NCBI RefSeq assembly: GCF_000350225.1
Contig: NW_005178788.1
Coordinates: 88,602 to 152,601 of the forward strand
From: Chondrus crispus
Taxonomy: Eukaryota; Rhodophyta; Florideophyceae; Gigartinales; Gigartinaceae
DNA: 64,000 bases
Direction of reading: 5' to 3'
Made by a program: the position numbers and the translations under genes. Below are positions 20,936 through 32,739 of the stretch, piece by piece (positions within the stretch are counted from its first letter, which is position 1; each line of letters opens with the position of its first letter). A model generated the notes under the pieces. That model was given only the letters and a program-made list of their open reading frames with translations, had not been told where the DNA came from and searched no databases.

Positions 20936-22257
20936 ATGCAGAAATTCTCTTCTGCTGATGCCACCAACGCTCTCGAAATTCTTGCCGATGCAGCCGTGGA
21001 GCGGCAAAATGAGCTCGAACACTTCTCCGGTCAACCTGATCTCTCCGACACCGATGAATAGAACAATTCCGAGAGCCCAATTTTCGATCGCTTCTACAAA
21101 CGTAGGGGAGGGAGGGCCATCTTCAGTATGATAAATTTTTACCTGACCGAGTTTCAGATCATCTGTACCAATTGCAGGGAATTCATCATCACGAACTACA
21201 ACTGTGGACGGGGGCGGAAATCACCGCATTCAGGAAAAGACGTCTTGTTCATGACGTTGACCACCATGAAGCACGGTGGACAGTGGGATATGATGGCAAA
21301 GATGTTTTCTTTGAAGGACCCAACTTTCGAGGGGCTGAATATGCGCTTCATCAACATACTCTCTCGGCATGTGTATGACACAATAGTCGAGACCAACGCT
21401 GAGATCTACTCCATGACTGAAATGATCAAGGAGAAGTTCCTTTTCAAGCACTTCTGTTTCGCCCGCTACGCTACGGATGTCACCTTCCAAATGTGTAATA
21501 GGCCTAGTAGAAACATGCAGGAGGGGAAGAAATATTTCTCCGGGAACACAAACCCTATGGCGACAAGACAGAGGCATCCGTTCTCCCAAATGGGCTTTCT
21601 CTCGGGTGTAGAGAGCATTTCCCAGGGTCAGTATCCGACCTCGAAATGTTTAAGGAAAACAAGGATTTTCATAAGGCGAATTTGAAGAAGGAGAGAAGTG
21701 AGAGGGAGGTGACAGATTTCGGAGTTTTAGCAGGCGATTGTCTAACGCAGTGGGCATTGTTGGCGGATAAGGGGTACAAAGACGGGACAGAGATTTGTTC
21801 GCCTCATCAGCACGAAGAAAAAACTACCGAACTCCGTTCTTTTTGTGGATGACGAGCGGTTCAATAGAAACATTTCATCAGATAGGATAATAGTTGAAAA
21901 CTACTTCCGCAAGGCTTGTGGATTGTGGAACTTTGTCTCTAGCAAACGGAAGTAGGCGGAGGGAAGCAATGATACTGTTTTTCGGTTTTGCGCTGCGTTC
22001 ACTAACCTCCATATTAATTGGCATCCTCTGCGACAGAAAGATCTCGATCGCTATCAACGTATCAGAAACCGCCAGATGCACATTGGTGTGCAACATGTCG
22101 AGCGCCGACGACAATCCCAGGATCGCTACCGGCGTAGGCGCGCGAGGAGAATTTCATTGCAGATGCACAACGCGAGATTCCCGGATCGCGACTCGGATGC
22201 AGATATTTGAGTCAATGACTGCGGTGTCATGGATTCTTTGCGTATCGAATTATTTCA
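20936..22257 (+). pseudogene. Decayed DDE transposase gene (IS5/Harbinger-like, DDE_Tnp_4 type)
   Basis: The coding sense starts at the ATG at 20936 (MQKFSSADATNALEILAD). A TAG at 21059 interrupts it, but the same frame continues with a family-typical region: NCGRGRKSPHSGKDVLFMTL, LKHGGQWD-like MKHGGQWD, PTFEGLNMRF, then FARYATDVTFQ with the first catalytic Asp. After a frame change near 21550 it reads VLPNGLSLG, GSVSDLEMFKENKDFH and WALLADKGYKD (second Asp). After further breaks near 21850 it reads SSDRIIVENYFRK (catalytic Glu), LWNFVSSKRK and FTNLHINWHPLRQKDLDRY. All three catalytic residues are visible, but at least three breaks make it inactive. Terminal repeats were not found. Confidence 0.7.
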
Positions 22258-22506
22258 ATTAGGAAAAATAAATGGCTACCAATTTTGCTCCCTGATGTCT
22301 CCGTTTGTAGTCGCGCCCTGGACTTCTCAGTCTCTACTGATGTCAATCTAACAACAATCAACTCTCCCGTGTTTGCGTAGTTTGCGAGTCTTTGCAAGAA
22401 AGACAACGTGCTGCGAAAGACGATACGTAGTACACACGTTACTTAATATCTACTAAACCCGGTTAACTCACATAGAACAGCCCTGAGGGATGTTCTGTGT
22501 ACGGAG

Positions 22507-22695
22507 CCACCTCCGAATAAGAGTGCCGTTCGTATAGGACAACAATATCCATACACATAGATTTATCACTACGGAAGGTGTGATTATCATAACTCTATCC
22601 TTAAAAATCGCTGATTCTCGTTTGATGGAACTCCTCATGCGCTCGATGTCTCAATCTATGTCGTGCCTTTTCCATCCTCCGTGGAACCCCCTTCC
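22507..22695. repeat. Dispersed repeat, copy 2 (partner at 10367)
   Basis: Starts CCTCCGAATAAGAGTGC, like copy 1, and stays alignable for about 190 bp at roughly 80% identity. It lies downstream, in minus sense, of charged coding remnants. Confidence 0.7.
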
Positions 22696-23213
22696 CCCGA
22701 GATGTCATAACTGCTCATAATGACATGTGCAGAAGCCAAAATGCGCAACTGCTCACGAAGAGGAAGCAAGAACACTTCCTCATCGCCGTCTTCTTCTGTT
22801 TTAATCGAAAGTTCTTCAGGTCCGGGTATAAAAGCAACCAGATCGCGGTCGGTGATTGAGTCTGTGGAGTACATTTCTGATTCTCTGTGGAGAAGGTATT
22901 ATATTCGCACTCGCTCCCTCCTATCTTGTACAACTTGATCAATTTCGTTTTCTAGTTCGCAACGATCACGATGCATCAGCATGTTACTATTCGCATCACC
23001 ATCCTCACCTAGGATTTTAGTGTGACACCAGCAGCTTCGAATAACTCCACTATACATTTCTTCCCATGTTGTATCCAACGCATACCTTGTAGCGCATCAA
23101 CGTTGTATATTGTCCTCTTTCCCATATCAATAAAAGCAAGAGCTCTGCCCATTTTAATCTCCAGTAGCGTAACTTTGAAGCGGAGAAAATTTCAGACTCG
23201 CATATCTGTATAA
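22656..23213 (-). pseudogene. Fragments of a coiled-coil/acidic protein gene
   Basis: Minus-strand reading gives MGRALAFIDMGKRTIYNVD from 23150. Further frames give RCELENEIDQVVQDR and an acidic segment (SIKTEEDGDEEVFLLPLREQ) ending in the dispersed repeat. The arrangement parallels 10367-11821, suggesting two relics of one family. No domain is recognised. Confidence 0.25.
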
Positions 23214-23700
23214 GAGATTGTGGTATAAACCCGAGCCACTGTTGTACCCTTTTTCGCGCTACTCGTGTACACGTGTATCTAGATAACTCAAGTACCCCGA
23301 CGTACACTACGAAGCCCATTTACACCAGCCTTGCTCGCTTTCGACACGCGCACACGTGGCCCTACTACCGCGCTTGTACACGTGTGTACTATGACGCGGC
23401 CTCGTGAGCTCTAGCCGTTACATCTCGACCGCGATCTAGTACAGTATATAGTGTCGTTAGCGCTTGCGCCGGGTGGGTTTGGGGACAAGCAACCAAGGAC
23501 CAAGGACGCGACCCTCGTTCTTGGTTTTGCGCGGAACACTCGACTAACTTCTTCTCGTTCACGCTCTCTCGTTCTTCTCGCTCGCGCCCTAGGACTCTCG
23601 TGGCCACGACGCGTGTTGCCTCCCCGCTCGCGCGCACGGTTCGCTGGCCGTGTGTTAGCCTCGCTGGGTCGAGAGCACCGCGTCGTTCGCTTCTAGTTTC
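23214..23700. other. Gene-free spacer rich in TACACGTGTA-type palindromes
   Basis: No coding region recognised. Several copies of GTGTACACGTG-like words occur here, as in the LTRs further right, so this may be worn LTR material. Confidence 0.25.
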
Positions 23701-24126
23701 CGTGGTTCGCGAGCACACCCGGGTTCTACAGTCGCCCGAAAGCCTCTACCACTTCCCCCTAGCTACTTAGTACACGACCCCACGAACGACCCTTGTTTTA
23801 GCACGTGACCACGTTTCGCGTTCTACTACACCGGTCTCCCGACCTAGAAGTGTACTTCCCTTTCGCTTTTCACGATTTCCTTCCTTCTCCTTCCGTAGCA
23901 GTCTTCCCCCTCACTTCGTCCTTCCCCCGAGATGTCACCCGAGACCCGATCTGCCGCACGATCGGCACCGCCCGCGATGCAACGAGAAGCGCTCGAAACA
24001 GCGAGCAATCCACACGGGAACACGTCTACATGCGCGCCCGTTGACACGTTGGCGAGCTTCGAGATTCGCGATGATCTACGTGCAATGCTCGAGGGCACCA
24101 TGGAATAGCCCGACGTCCTGCCGCTC

Positions 24127-26018
24127 ATGTACCCCGATTTTCGTGAGCGCCCCAATTCGCTTGCATCAGGAGTTCCCGATCGAAGTGAGCGAGAATCTCG
24201 TCTCAAGTCTACGCCGGAAAATCCCACCGGAAATCAAGACCTACTTCTATCCGTCCGCATAGAGCTATGCGAGGTACTTGAAAGCCTGGAGGCTCCACGT
24301 GAAAATTCTCAGGATCTACACATTCAAGTTACAAGGAATGCCAACGAAGTCCGAGAAATCAGGACCTTACTCGCGGCCATCATGTCCGAAAACACGATTA
24401 TTCGTAACCACCTGCGAATTCTCGAGTCCTCGAGAATGCATGTTCGAGAAGAACCCGTCCCCCCGTCTCCTAATCATAATTCCCCGAATCATGTACAAGA
24501 ACAAGATCGGCAGTCTCAAGCTCAACCTGGCCGTGGTGCCAATGAACCTCCCGTCTCGCGCACTCTAGAGGAGTTCTTCCGCGGAGTCGGCGGCCCAACG
24601 AATCCAGAACACTCGATAGGAGCCCCTCAAGATGCCGTGACTGCGAGACTACACTCGTGACGGGCGCCTGCGCGGTCACTGGTGACTACTTGTGAGGCTC
24701 CAATGCCCTTGATGCACGACCACTTGGGTCCGTCGCAAGACATGGGCAAGACTCTCGAAGGCCCGTACTGTCCTGGGATCGCCCCACAACGGACCCTACT
24801 AGCCCCATTCACGGTTGTGGTGTCCTACAGGCATTACCGGTTACGAGATACACGAACTACTCTTCACGTGACAGAGAGCGAGAGTGCCTACCGCGTAAAA
24901 CGCAGATTCGACGAGCTATTCCCGTCATTACAGCCATTCGACGGCACGAACCCTATCAAGCCCTTGCAGTTCCTCGCTTCGATTCATGAAGGTTTCGATG
25001 ACCTACACATTCCCGAAGGCCTAGCCTCTGTCATTATTTTGTATTATCTCATGAGTTCCGCAAAGATATGTACACGAATCAAGTCTCTCCCGGAGTTCGC
25101 TCCTCGAATTCAGCTCTAGCTGGTTCGTGGCCGTTCGTGGTACACGCCCTAATCAAGCGTTATTTGCCCGATGACGTGCTACGACGCGCTTACGAGAAGG
25201 TCACTGCCGCGAGACAGAAGCCTGAAGAAGACGAGAGCAAGTTTGCCGATCGTTTAATTGCAGCTGCACGAGATTGTTGCAATGTATTCGAGGGCCGCGA
25301 ACTAGTGAATTACTACATTCGTGGACTGCTCCCTTCGACTCGTGATGCTGTGACCGAGGCAGAAAGGTAGCTACCCGTGAATGAACAAGGCGATATAATT
25401 GTGTAGCATAATCGCGAGGACGTTATTTAGTCGCGCGGGGTGGCTACTGTACACTCACGACACGTTTTACAGCGCGTGCGCGCGCGGCTGTAAGTACGCG
25501 CTGCTGCTCGCTGTGCACGTGTACAGCGGGACGATCCGGAGTAAGGCGCGCGAACTTACCGTGTAAGCCCCTAGATAGATACTGTAGTATGTTATGATAG
25601 ATTATTTACTTGTATATTAAATGAAAGAGCGACCGGCGGCGGGGGGAGGAGAAGGACAAGCGCGGGCTTGGTACCAGATCCTCCGCCGCAGGTCTAACCC
25701 CGTCCGCTTATTCTAAACGCGTTCTCTTAACGCGAGCGCGTTAACCAAGAACTAACGCGGGTAGCGGTCGCGACACGTGGGCGAGCGAGCCGGATCCGCC
25801 TGCGCCCGTCGGCGGTAGAACGCTAACTAGCGCCGCCCCGGGGCGTCGAGCGCGTAGATCCGCTCTAACGCGTACGCGTTCGCGTCCGCTCCCCACTGCT
25901 CTACCACGCTACCACCGCCCGCGTACGTTCCGGTGTTTGTGTGTTTTCTTTCTCGCGTTAACACAGGCCTTACGCGAACCTAGCTAAACCCCTACCGCGA
26001 CCGGGGGTTTATGCTACA
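24127..26018 (+). mobile_element. Ty3-type LTR element fossil: gag remnant plus one LTR
   Basis: A gag-like region spans about 24127-25370: an N-terminal helical stretch, then a capsid-like segment with FPVVHALIKRYLPDDV-type and RAYEKVTAARQKPEEDESKF features. An LTR-like block at 25402-26018 begins TGTAGCATAATCGCG and ends TTTATGCTACA. This LTR is homologous, in the opposite orientation, to the solo LTR at 40983-41651. The fossil is incomplete and broken (pol is absent, and no left LTR is recognised). Its right edge abuts the glycosyltransferase pseudogene exactly. It appears older than element A. Confidence 0.6.
25402..26018 (+). repeat. LTR of the worn Ty3-type element
   Basis: 617 bp bounded by TGTAGCATAA...TTATGCTACA. 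It matches the reverse complement of 40983-41651 in blocks (GACCGGCGGCGG, CCCCGGGGCGTCGAG, CTCTACCACGCTACC). No matching target duplication was found. Confidence 0.6.
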
Positions 26019-26492
26019 GGAAAGCTCACGCTGCACGCGCCCGCCTTGCGCGCGCACATGCGTGAGGGCTGCGACCTGGGCGTGGTCCGCGTGCTCTCGC
26101 ACGTGAGATGAGTAGACACGGCCCTGGATACGCCTACCGGCGAGCGGTGAGATCTGTGCTGGATGACTGCAATGAAGCAGGACCCGTTCCTCTTCCTGCC
26201 GTGACTGGAGTATGACAAGGGCATGGCCGTGGACCAGGTTTTTGTGTACGATAACGGTGCCGCAGAAGATCTGTGGGATGTGCTTCATGGGCGGGAGGGT
26301 TTTGAGCAGGCTGTGTGGTGGCCGTGGCCGCGCAATCAGATGCAGAGGAACAACCACTTTCTCCTCGCGAGTGCTAACAGCTGTTGCTACGTCGCTGTTT
26401 TTGACGCCGATGAGTTTGTCATGGTCGGCGGCCAGCCCGGGAGGAAGGGCGGCTTGATGCGCTACGTAATACTCAACGACGCGCACGGGTAC
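26019..26492 (+). pseudogene. GT92-like (DUF23) glycosyltransferase, 5' half, cut by element A
   Basis: A single reading frame from 26019 gives GKLTLHAPALRAHMREGCDL, RDLCWMTAMKQDPFLFLP-like sequence, LEYDKGMAVDQVFVYDNGA, VWWPWPRNQMQRNNHF and CYVAVFDADEFVM. These match the GT92 plan: an EW-x-EYH-x-x-GV..hhxhYDN nucleotide-sugar region, then a DxDEF metal-binding motif. Three in-frame TGA codons (26109, 26148, 26202) interrupt it; the last sits where GT92 proteins have Trp (LP-W-LEY). The gene ends abruptly at the element A insertion, with the target duplication GGTAC at 26488-26492. Its 5' edge is the end of an older LTR at 26018, so the true N-terminus is lost or displaced. This is a dead host gene. 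Confidence 0.6.
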
Positions 26493-27160
26493 TGTAGTAT
26501 AACGACGGACGCGCGCAAGGGGAGATTATTAACAGTGCGGCCGTGCACGGTGGACACGTGGGCGGGTGTGCCCACGTGTAGGGAGCGCGCGCGTGCCGAG
26601 CGGTCGTAATCTGGCGTACGTGTACAGTAGTGCACGTGTCGGCCAAGCGGTAGTCTGCCAGTATTACGCGTGTACGCTAGCACACGTGGCATCCGTGCGG
26701 TAGTCTGTAAGCAGCGCGTGTGTACAGTAGTACACACGTGTAGCTGCAGCGTCCGCGCGGTAATTAGGAATTGAGGCGCTAGTTTTTTAATGGCGTACAG
26801 TACCTGGTACGCACTAGGCGGCAGGTACTGTATAGTGGGACAGGTGTCCGAGGCGTCCCTCTGAGGGGTTAAGACCTGACACCCGTCCCTACCAGTAAAC
26901 TGGGGCAAGCTCGCCCCCGTCCCTTTCGCGCCTACGTACGTCCGTTTTCGGTTGTCTGTCGCGCGCGCTGGCTTCTAACCCGTTACCGGTCCCTCCCGTT
27001 CACGCACAACGGGGCGACTGCGCGTAACCGGCCAGTGAGCCACTCCCTTTTCGCGAGCTCGTCCGATCGGTTCAATTAGCACGTGGCGTCCACGCCGCGT
27101 GCTCCCTCGCTATAGCCTCCGCCTCTCACCCAACCCAGGGCGGAGAGGAGTTATCCCACG
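26493..27160 (+). repeat. 5' LTR of element A
   Basis: 668 bp beginning TGTAGTATAACGACGG and ending GGAGTTATCCCAC(G). It contains several CACGTG palindromes and short repeats of GTGCGGTAGTCTG type. Confidence 0.92.
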
Positions 27161-27163
27161 TTT

Positions 27164-27181
27164 TGGTACTCTTGTGGAGGG
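27164..27181 (+). promoter_or_regulatory. Primer binding site of element A
   Basis: TGGTACTCTTGTGGAGGG lies 3 nt inside the 5' LTR. The same 18 bases directly follow the LTRs of elements B and C. Confidence 0.6.
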
Positions 27182-27371
27182 AAATATCTCTTGAGGTTGA
27201 GCCGCACGCGTAGTCGCTCGATCGTTCGCAGAACCGTACGGACGGAAAAGGTTGAGAAATCACCGCGTCGATCGCGAAGCGTATTCGACGATGAACTGAC
27301 CGGAAGAAGGGGGAGACTCCGCCTCCGGGCGTCTGAGCACCCGCGGTGGCAGTGGCGCACCGCGCCCCCGG

Positions 27372-29780
27372 GTGGAGAACCCCGAAGCCCTGCTGCGACC
27401 ACCACCGCGACTGGGCCGCACGCGAGCGTCCCCATCGGATGTTACGCCGGCCGTGTCGGCAGGCACTGAGAATCGCGTCCAATGGATGGTCGACGCGATT
27501 CAGCCGCGCATCCAGGCCTGGGTCGAGGAGTTCCTCGGTACAGAACTCCCCCAGGTAGCGCGCGTATGCCTCGACCGAACGGTGCCCGCGCTCGTGGACG
27601 CGCACATACGCAGCGCGATACCACCGCTTTTGGACGAACTTCTACCCGCTCAAGTCCAATGCGAGGTGGTGACCGCGCTCACCACTGTGGATGAAGAATC
27701 CCCGTCCGGTACGGCTCTAAAGGGAGCGATCAGCTCCGCCGTGGCCAATCGTCTGGCCACGACCTTTCCCGCCGAAGCAGGAGTCGACGGGCACGCGCAG
27801 CGCGACTCAACCGCTTCGGACTCTACGCTAACGCACGCTGAACCGATCGGCGCCGCACCCGGGATCGGTATAATGGCCCCTCACCCGGAGGGTAGGACCA
27901 TTTACCTCCCACCAATTTATGGTGCTACAAGAGGGCCCACAGAAAATGGCCCTCCCGTACTCGCCGATACGGCTGGCCCCCGCGGGACAGAAAACCGCCT
28001 GGGGCGCTTCGCGACAGAAAAGCGACAGCCGTATCGGTCGAGCAGAAGAAGCGCACCCGGCGCTCAAGGCTACACCTCGGAGGGTACAGAAAACCCCTCC
28101 GAAGAAGAAGACACAAGACGTCGCCACAGGGCGACGCGCAAGAACCGCGACGGACGCTACGCGCGATACCGCGATGCCGGAGGGGTCGGTTACCCCTCCG
28201 ATGATAACCGCGAACGACGCTATGCGCGATACCGCGATGCCGGAGGAGGTGGATACCCCTCCGATGACGAGGACGCCGAGTCGAACGGATCGCGCAGAAG
28301 CGACCGCAGAGGCCGCAATGCGCGCGACCGACGTCGGTTCCGGCGAGGAGACTCCGATCCGGAGGGCTACAGTAGCCCCGGCGGAGAAGGACACCGCCAT
28401 CGCAGGGGCAGAGACCGCCGGTCTGCCCCGAGGCGGGATCCGAAACGGTTGCCGGTGATCAGGCCGCTGCACGACCTGTTCACCAAGGCCGTCGACTACC
28501 GCACGTATAGGCTGGAAAATCGCAGCGCGCGCTACGACGCGAGTACCGCGCGGCGAGTTAACCGATATCGGAAGAAGTTGGACGTCCAGCTGGAAACCCA
28601 CACGTTCGGTGGTCAAGATCCAATCGCGTTGCTAGGGTTTCTCGCACGCTTCAAGATGGCCTGCGACCACAATGGGGTCAGCGAAGGCGCGGCCGTATGG
28701 TGTTTCCAGTTCTATTTGACTGGGCAGGCTCACGCCTTGCTCCAGTCCAGGCTACACGGGAACACCATGGCGGTCGATGCGGAGCAGCGCGATATGCTCG
28801 AAACCTACGCAGAAGTTGTTAACTTTTTATTACGCACGTACGCGACTGACGAAGTTATTTCCGAAGCGGTCGGTGATGTCACCTCCTTCCGTCAGAGCTC
28901 TAATATGACGGAGGAGGTGTACGGTAACCAGTTGTGGGACAAGGCGTTGCGCTGCGAAACCGTATTTTCGGACAAGCGCTTGAAGTCCCTTTTCGTTGAG
29001 GGACTTCTGCCAGCGACGTGCGCGCAGGTGCGGAATTATCTCGCGACGCATCCAGGCGTGGACTACCAAGCGGTGGCACGCTACGCGCAAGCGATAGGCG
29101 AGACGCAAAGGTCGGCTCGAAGACATGCGACCTCGTTCGCGTCGCCTCAAGCACCGTCCGATTCGGTGAGAAGATTCACGCGCAACGCGCGGACAAGGCC
29201 CGTGCTGTCTGTTGAGTCCCTATCTGAACTCCCGACAGCGCGCGGAACCGAAACGGGGGAGATACTGGCAGTGACGGACCAGTCGGCGACGCCGAGCTCG
29301 CTCAGCTCGCCGCCGACTAGCTACCATCCGTCACCTGCCTCGTCCCCGGCGGGCGCACCGATGGCGCCCGCCCAACACGGTGACGCGCGCGCACATCCGT
29401 ACGGAAGACCAGTACAGAACCAGCGGGTCCGGTTCTTCAACCAAGGATTACCTGGACCCCCGCCGTGTCGGTTCTGTCTGGACCTGACCCAACGACAGGA
29501 GCAATGTTCTGTGGTGGCGGATAGCGCGCTGCGTTCGAAGCTTTTGCAGGCCCGCGAGGCCAATTATCAAAAGCTTCGGATTCGTCAAGGTCTCCGCCCA
29601 GGTTCGCCGTTCGAGCGTCAACCGCCGACAGCGTGGCGAAATTTGCGTGCGCAAGCTCCCACGGGCATCAACGTGGTCGAGCCGCACGAGACCGTCCAAT
29701 CGGAAGAACCCGCGCTACCGCTGACGGACGAGGGACCCGAGAACCTTGGGTTGACGGGGGAAGCCGGGGAGGACGCGTAG
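27372..29780 (+). CDS. Element A gag-like region
   Basis: A long open frame of about 800 codons. The N-terminal third is Arg/Ser/Gly-rich with RYARYRDAGG(V/G)GYPSDD repeats. The central segment (VQLETHTFGGQDPIALLGFL, then FQFYLTGQAHALLQSRL) is a Ty3-type capsid-like fold. The C-terminal part is Pro/Ser-rich. The product would be the structural protein of a retrotransposon particle. Fossil part of element A; the start codon is uncertain because the frame opens at GTG. Confidence 0.75.
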   Translation: MENPEALLRPPPRLGRTRASPSDVTPAVSAGTENRVQWMVDAIQPRIQAWVEEFLGTELPQVARVCLDRTVPALVDAHIRSAIPPLLDELLPAQVQCEVVTALTTVDEESPSGTALKGAISSAVANRLATTFPAEAGVDGHAQRDSTASDSTLTHAEPIGAAPGIGIMAPHPEGRTIYLPPIYGATRGPTENGPPVLADTAGPRGTENRLGRFATEKRQPYRSSRRSAPGAQGYTSEGTENPSEEEDTRRRHRATRKNRDGRYARYRDAGGVGYPSDDNRERRYARYRDAGGGGYPSDDEDAESNGSRRSDRRGRNARDRRRFRRGDSDPEGYSSPGGEGHRHRRGRDRRSAPRRDPKRLPVIRPLHDLFTKAVDYRTYRLENRSARYDASTARRVNRYRKKLDVQLETHTFGGQDPIALLGFLARFKMACDHNGVSEGAAVWCFQFYLTGQAHALLQSRLHGNTMAVDAEQRDMLETYAEVVNFLLRTYATDEVISEAVGDVTSFRQSSNMTEEVYGNQLWDKALRCETVFSDKRLKSLFVEGLLPATCAQVRNYLATHPGVDYQAVARYAQAIGETQRSARRHATSFASPQAPSDSVRRFTRNARTRPVLSVESLSELPTARGTETGEILAVTDQSATPSSLSSPPTSYHPSPASSPAGAPMAPAQHGDARAHPYGRPVQNQRVRFFNQGLPGPPPCRFCLDLTQRQEQCSVVADSALRSKLLQAREANYQKLRIRQGLRPGSPFERQPPTAWRNLRAQAPTGINVVEPHETVQSEEPALPLTDEGPENLGLTGEAGEDA

Positions 29781-29929
29781 AGGCGTCGACGATCCTCCCC
29801 GTGCCAAGCCTCAATAAACAAGGCACCCCGTCGACCGCTTCGGTACGCGCGCAATGGCAGAGCCGAACGGACGAAGCGGCAATTTGCTTCTTCAAGAAGC
29901 AAAATTATAAGGTCACCGCAACGGTCGGA

Positions 29930-30250
29930 CAACGACGCGCGATGATGCGCGCCATCACGCCGGTTCTAGATTCGGGCGCCGGCCCGAATCTAATCCACCT
30001 ACGCTGTGTGGCAGAACTGTGGCGCGCTGCCATCCAGTCCGCGCGGAGCCCGCCGCTCATCGACGCTTCCAATAGGTCGATGAAGGCCCTCGGCGAGCTC
30101 AAGCTGTACGTCCGGATTGGTGAGTTCGTCGCGCGCGTACCGTTCTTGGTCGTCACCAACCTTGCGGTGGACTGTATCCTCGGAACTACGTTCCTGGATC
30201 GCCACGTGAAGGCGATCTTGCCACCGCAGAGGAAGGTGCTTTTCCATCAT
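29930..30250 (+). other. Element A aspartic protease domain
   Basis: Retropepsin-type core with the active-site motif PVLDSGAGPN and the downstream strand CILGTTFLDRH. Confidence 0.75.
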
Positions 30251-31064
30251 GCGCCGTCCGTAGCGCTGACCGGAGTCACTCCCTCGAGGCACGACCGCAA
30301 GATGGCCTCGAGGGGACCGTCGCAGCAGCTCCCACAGGAGGAAAATTCGGCCGACCGGAAGCGCGCGCAGTTCCCGACGAACGTACCGTCACGGAAAATT
30401 CGCGTGGTCAAGGGGGTCACGATACCCCCCGATGACCTAAGCGATGGTACGCGTCGCAACACCGGTTGGGGGGCTTTGTTTCCTGCAAAACTACCCCAAA
30501 ACGGCGCATAAGAATTTATGCCTGATGGCCCAGGGGGTCATGGACCTCTTCCCGGGCGAGCCGTTTACGGTGCTTGTCAGCAACTTCGGAAACCGCGCGG
30601 TCCACGTCCCCAAGCATACCGTTGTTGGTCTCGCGTTGCCATCCCCCACACACATCCTGACACTTGGCGTGCCGGTCCCCGGAGAGGCCGACGCTAAGGA
30701 AGGGGGAGGGAACAAAAATAATTCCTCGACCGCCACGGAGTAACAGGCGCGACACGAACAACCAGTTACGGACGATGGCAGAAGACAATGCCCCACCGCT
30801 GCGGACAAAGGCAGGATTAATTCCTCACCCGCGGGGGAATGTGCGCGACGAGAAGGACCCGTTACGGACGATGGCAGAATTAAATCCACCACCGCTACGG
30901 GAGGAGGGGCGCGACTCGAAGAACCGGAAACGGACGACGCCCACAGTGGCAATCCCGCTAACGCGGATGAGCGGACCGATACGGACGCGGAGGAGACCCG
31001 CTCGTGGGAAGAAGACGTCCATATTGGTGCAGAAGACAGTACCGTCCAGTCGGAAATTATAGAA

Positions 31065-32450
31065 ATGCTGTCCGAGTTCAAGGACATGTGGTCCGGCCAC
31101 TTGGGTAAGATCGATGCTACGAAGCATCGCATCGAGCTGAAGCCCGGTGCGAAGCCGATCTACCAAGCACCCTACCGAGCCGGACCCATCGCGCGCGAGA
31201 AGAAGAAGAAGGAAATCGACCGCATGCTGCGCGCGGGAGTCATCGAACCGACATCGGCCGAGTGGGCGAGCCCCGTGGTCTTCGTCCCTAAAAAGAACGG
31301 GACCATGCGGTTCTGCGTGGACTATCGCAAGCTAAACGCCGTTACGGTTCGCGACTCCTACCCACTATCGTGCATGGACGAATGTATCGACTCGCTCGGC
31401 GATGCCACTGTCTTTACCACGCTAGACTGTAATAGCGAGTATTTGCAGGTGTTGATCGCCGAGGAGTACCGCGATAAAACAACGTTTGCGTCGCACTCGG
31501 GCCTCAACCGCTTTCTACGCATGCCGTTCAGTCTCAAAAACGCGCCCGCGACATTTCAACGAGCGGTCGACATCATCCTGTCCCGCCTGAAATGGGAGAC
31601 CGCGTTGGTCTACCTCGATGACGTCATCGTCTACTCGCGAACCGTTACGGAACATATGGCGCACGTGCGCGAGGTACTAGGGCTCCTACATACCGCGGGC
31701 GTGTCGCTAAAATTGGTGAAGTGCGCGTTTTTCGACACCTCCGTAACCTATCTCGGGCACGCCATCCGTCCGGGACGGTTGGAGGTGGAGCGACGCAACG
31801 TCATCGCGATCGAGCGCGCGCGCGCGCCTACGAACCAAACGGAACTGCGATCCTTTCTCGGGATGTGCAACGTTTACCGACGGTTTGTGCAAGGGTTAGC
31901 GAAGATCGCCGCGCTGCTGAATAAGAAGACCGGCAAGAATCAGCCCTACGAGTTTGAGATCTTAACCGATGCAGAGTACGCGGCGTTTGAGGAATTGAAG
32001 CGGCTCCTCGTGTTGCCGCCAATCCTCGCGCTGCCCCGCTACGGACGGAACTATACGCTGGACACCGACGCGTGCGGACACCAAGTGGGTTGCACTCTTC
32101 TACAGGAGCAACCCGATGGAGGTACCCGACCGATCGGATCTTGGAGCCGCGCGTTGACCGATGCGGAGCGCAATTATACGACTACCGAAAAGGAATGCTT
32201 GGCCGTAGTGTGGAGCATCCTCACCCTACGGCCGTACTTATACGGAAGCGCGTTCAACCTCCGCACAGATCACGAGGCCCTACGCTGGGTCCTCAATTTA
32301 GCGGACAGTTCCGGTCGGCTCGCTCGATGGCGCCTGCGCTTGGCGAAGTACGACTACGAGGTACAGTACCGCCCAGGCGTCAAGCACCAACTCGCGGACG
32401 GCGTATCGCGCTTACGTACCGATGGAGGAGACACCAAACCGGTCGATGAT
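31065..32450 (+). other. Element A reverse transcriptase and RNase H
   Basis: The RT palm shows FCVDYRKLN, TTLDCNSEYLQV and the catalytic YLDDVIVYS. RNase H follows with LDTDACGHQVG, TTTEKECLAVVW and NLRTDHEALRW. The order RT then RNase H then integrase is diagnostic of the Ty3 lineage. Confidence 0.88.
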
Positions 32451-32739
32451 GAGGTCCCGTGCTTCGCGGTCCAGTACGATGAGGGCAGCGAGGCCCTCCT
32501 GGACAATGTGCACTGGGACCCGCCGCAAGACCGTCCGGACGGTTGTCACGCGCTCGCGATAACTCCCGAGGAACGCGACGCTGCGTCCATCTCGGTTGAG
32601 GAATTTATACGCGAACAAAATGAGGACACCTTCTGTCGCTCCGCCGCGGAAGCCGTCGGGACGCCGAACTCGAAGTTCGACATCGACCGTTACGGATTTC
32701 TCGTGAGGACGTCCCCGCTGGACGGGACCCTGCAGCGCG

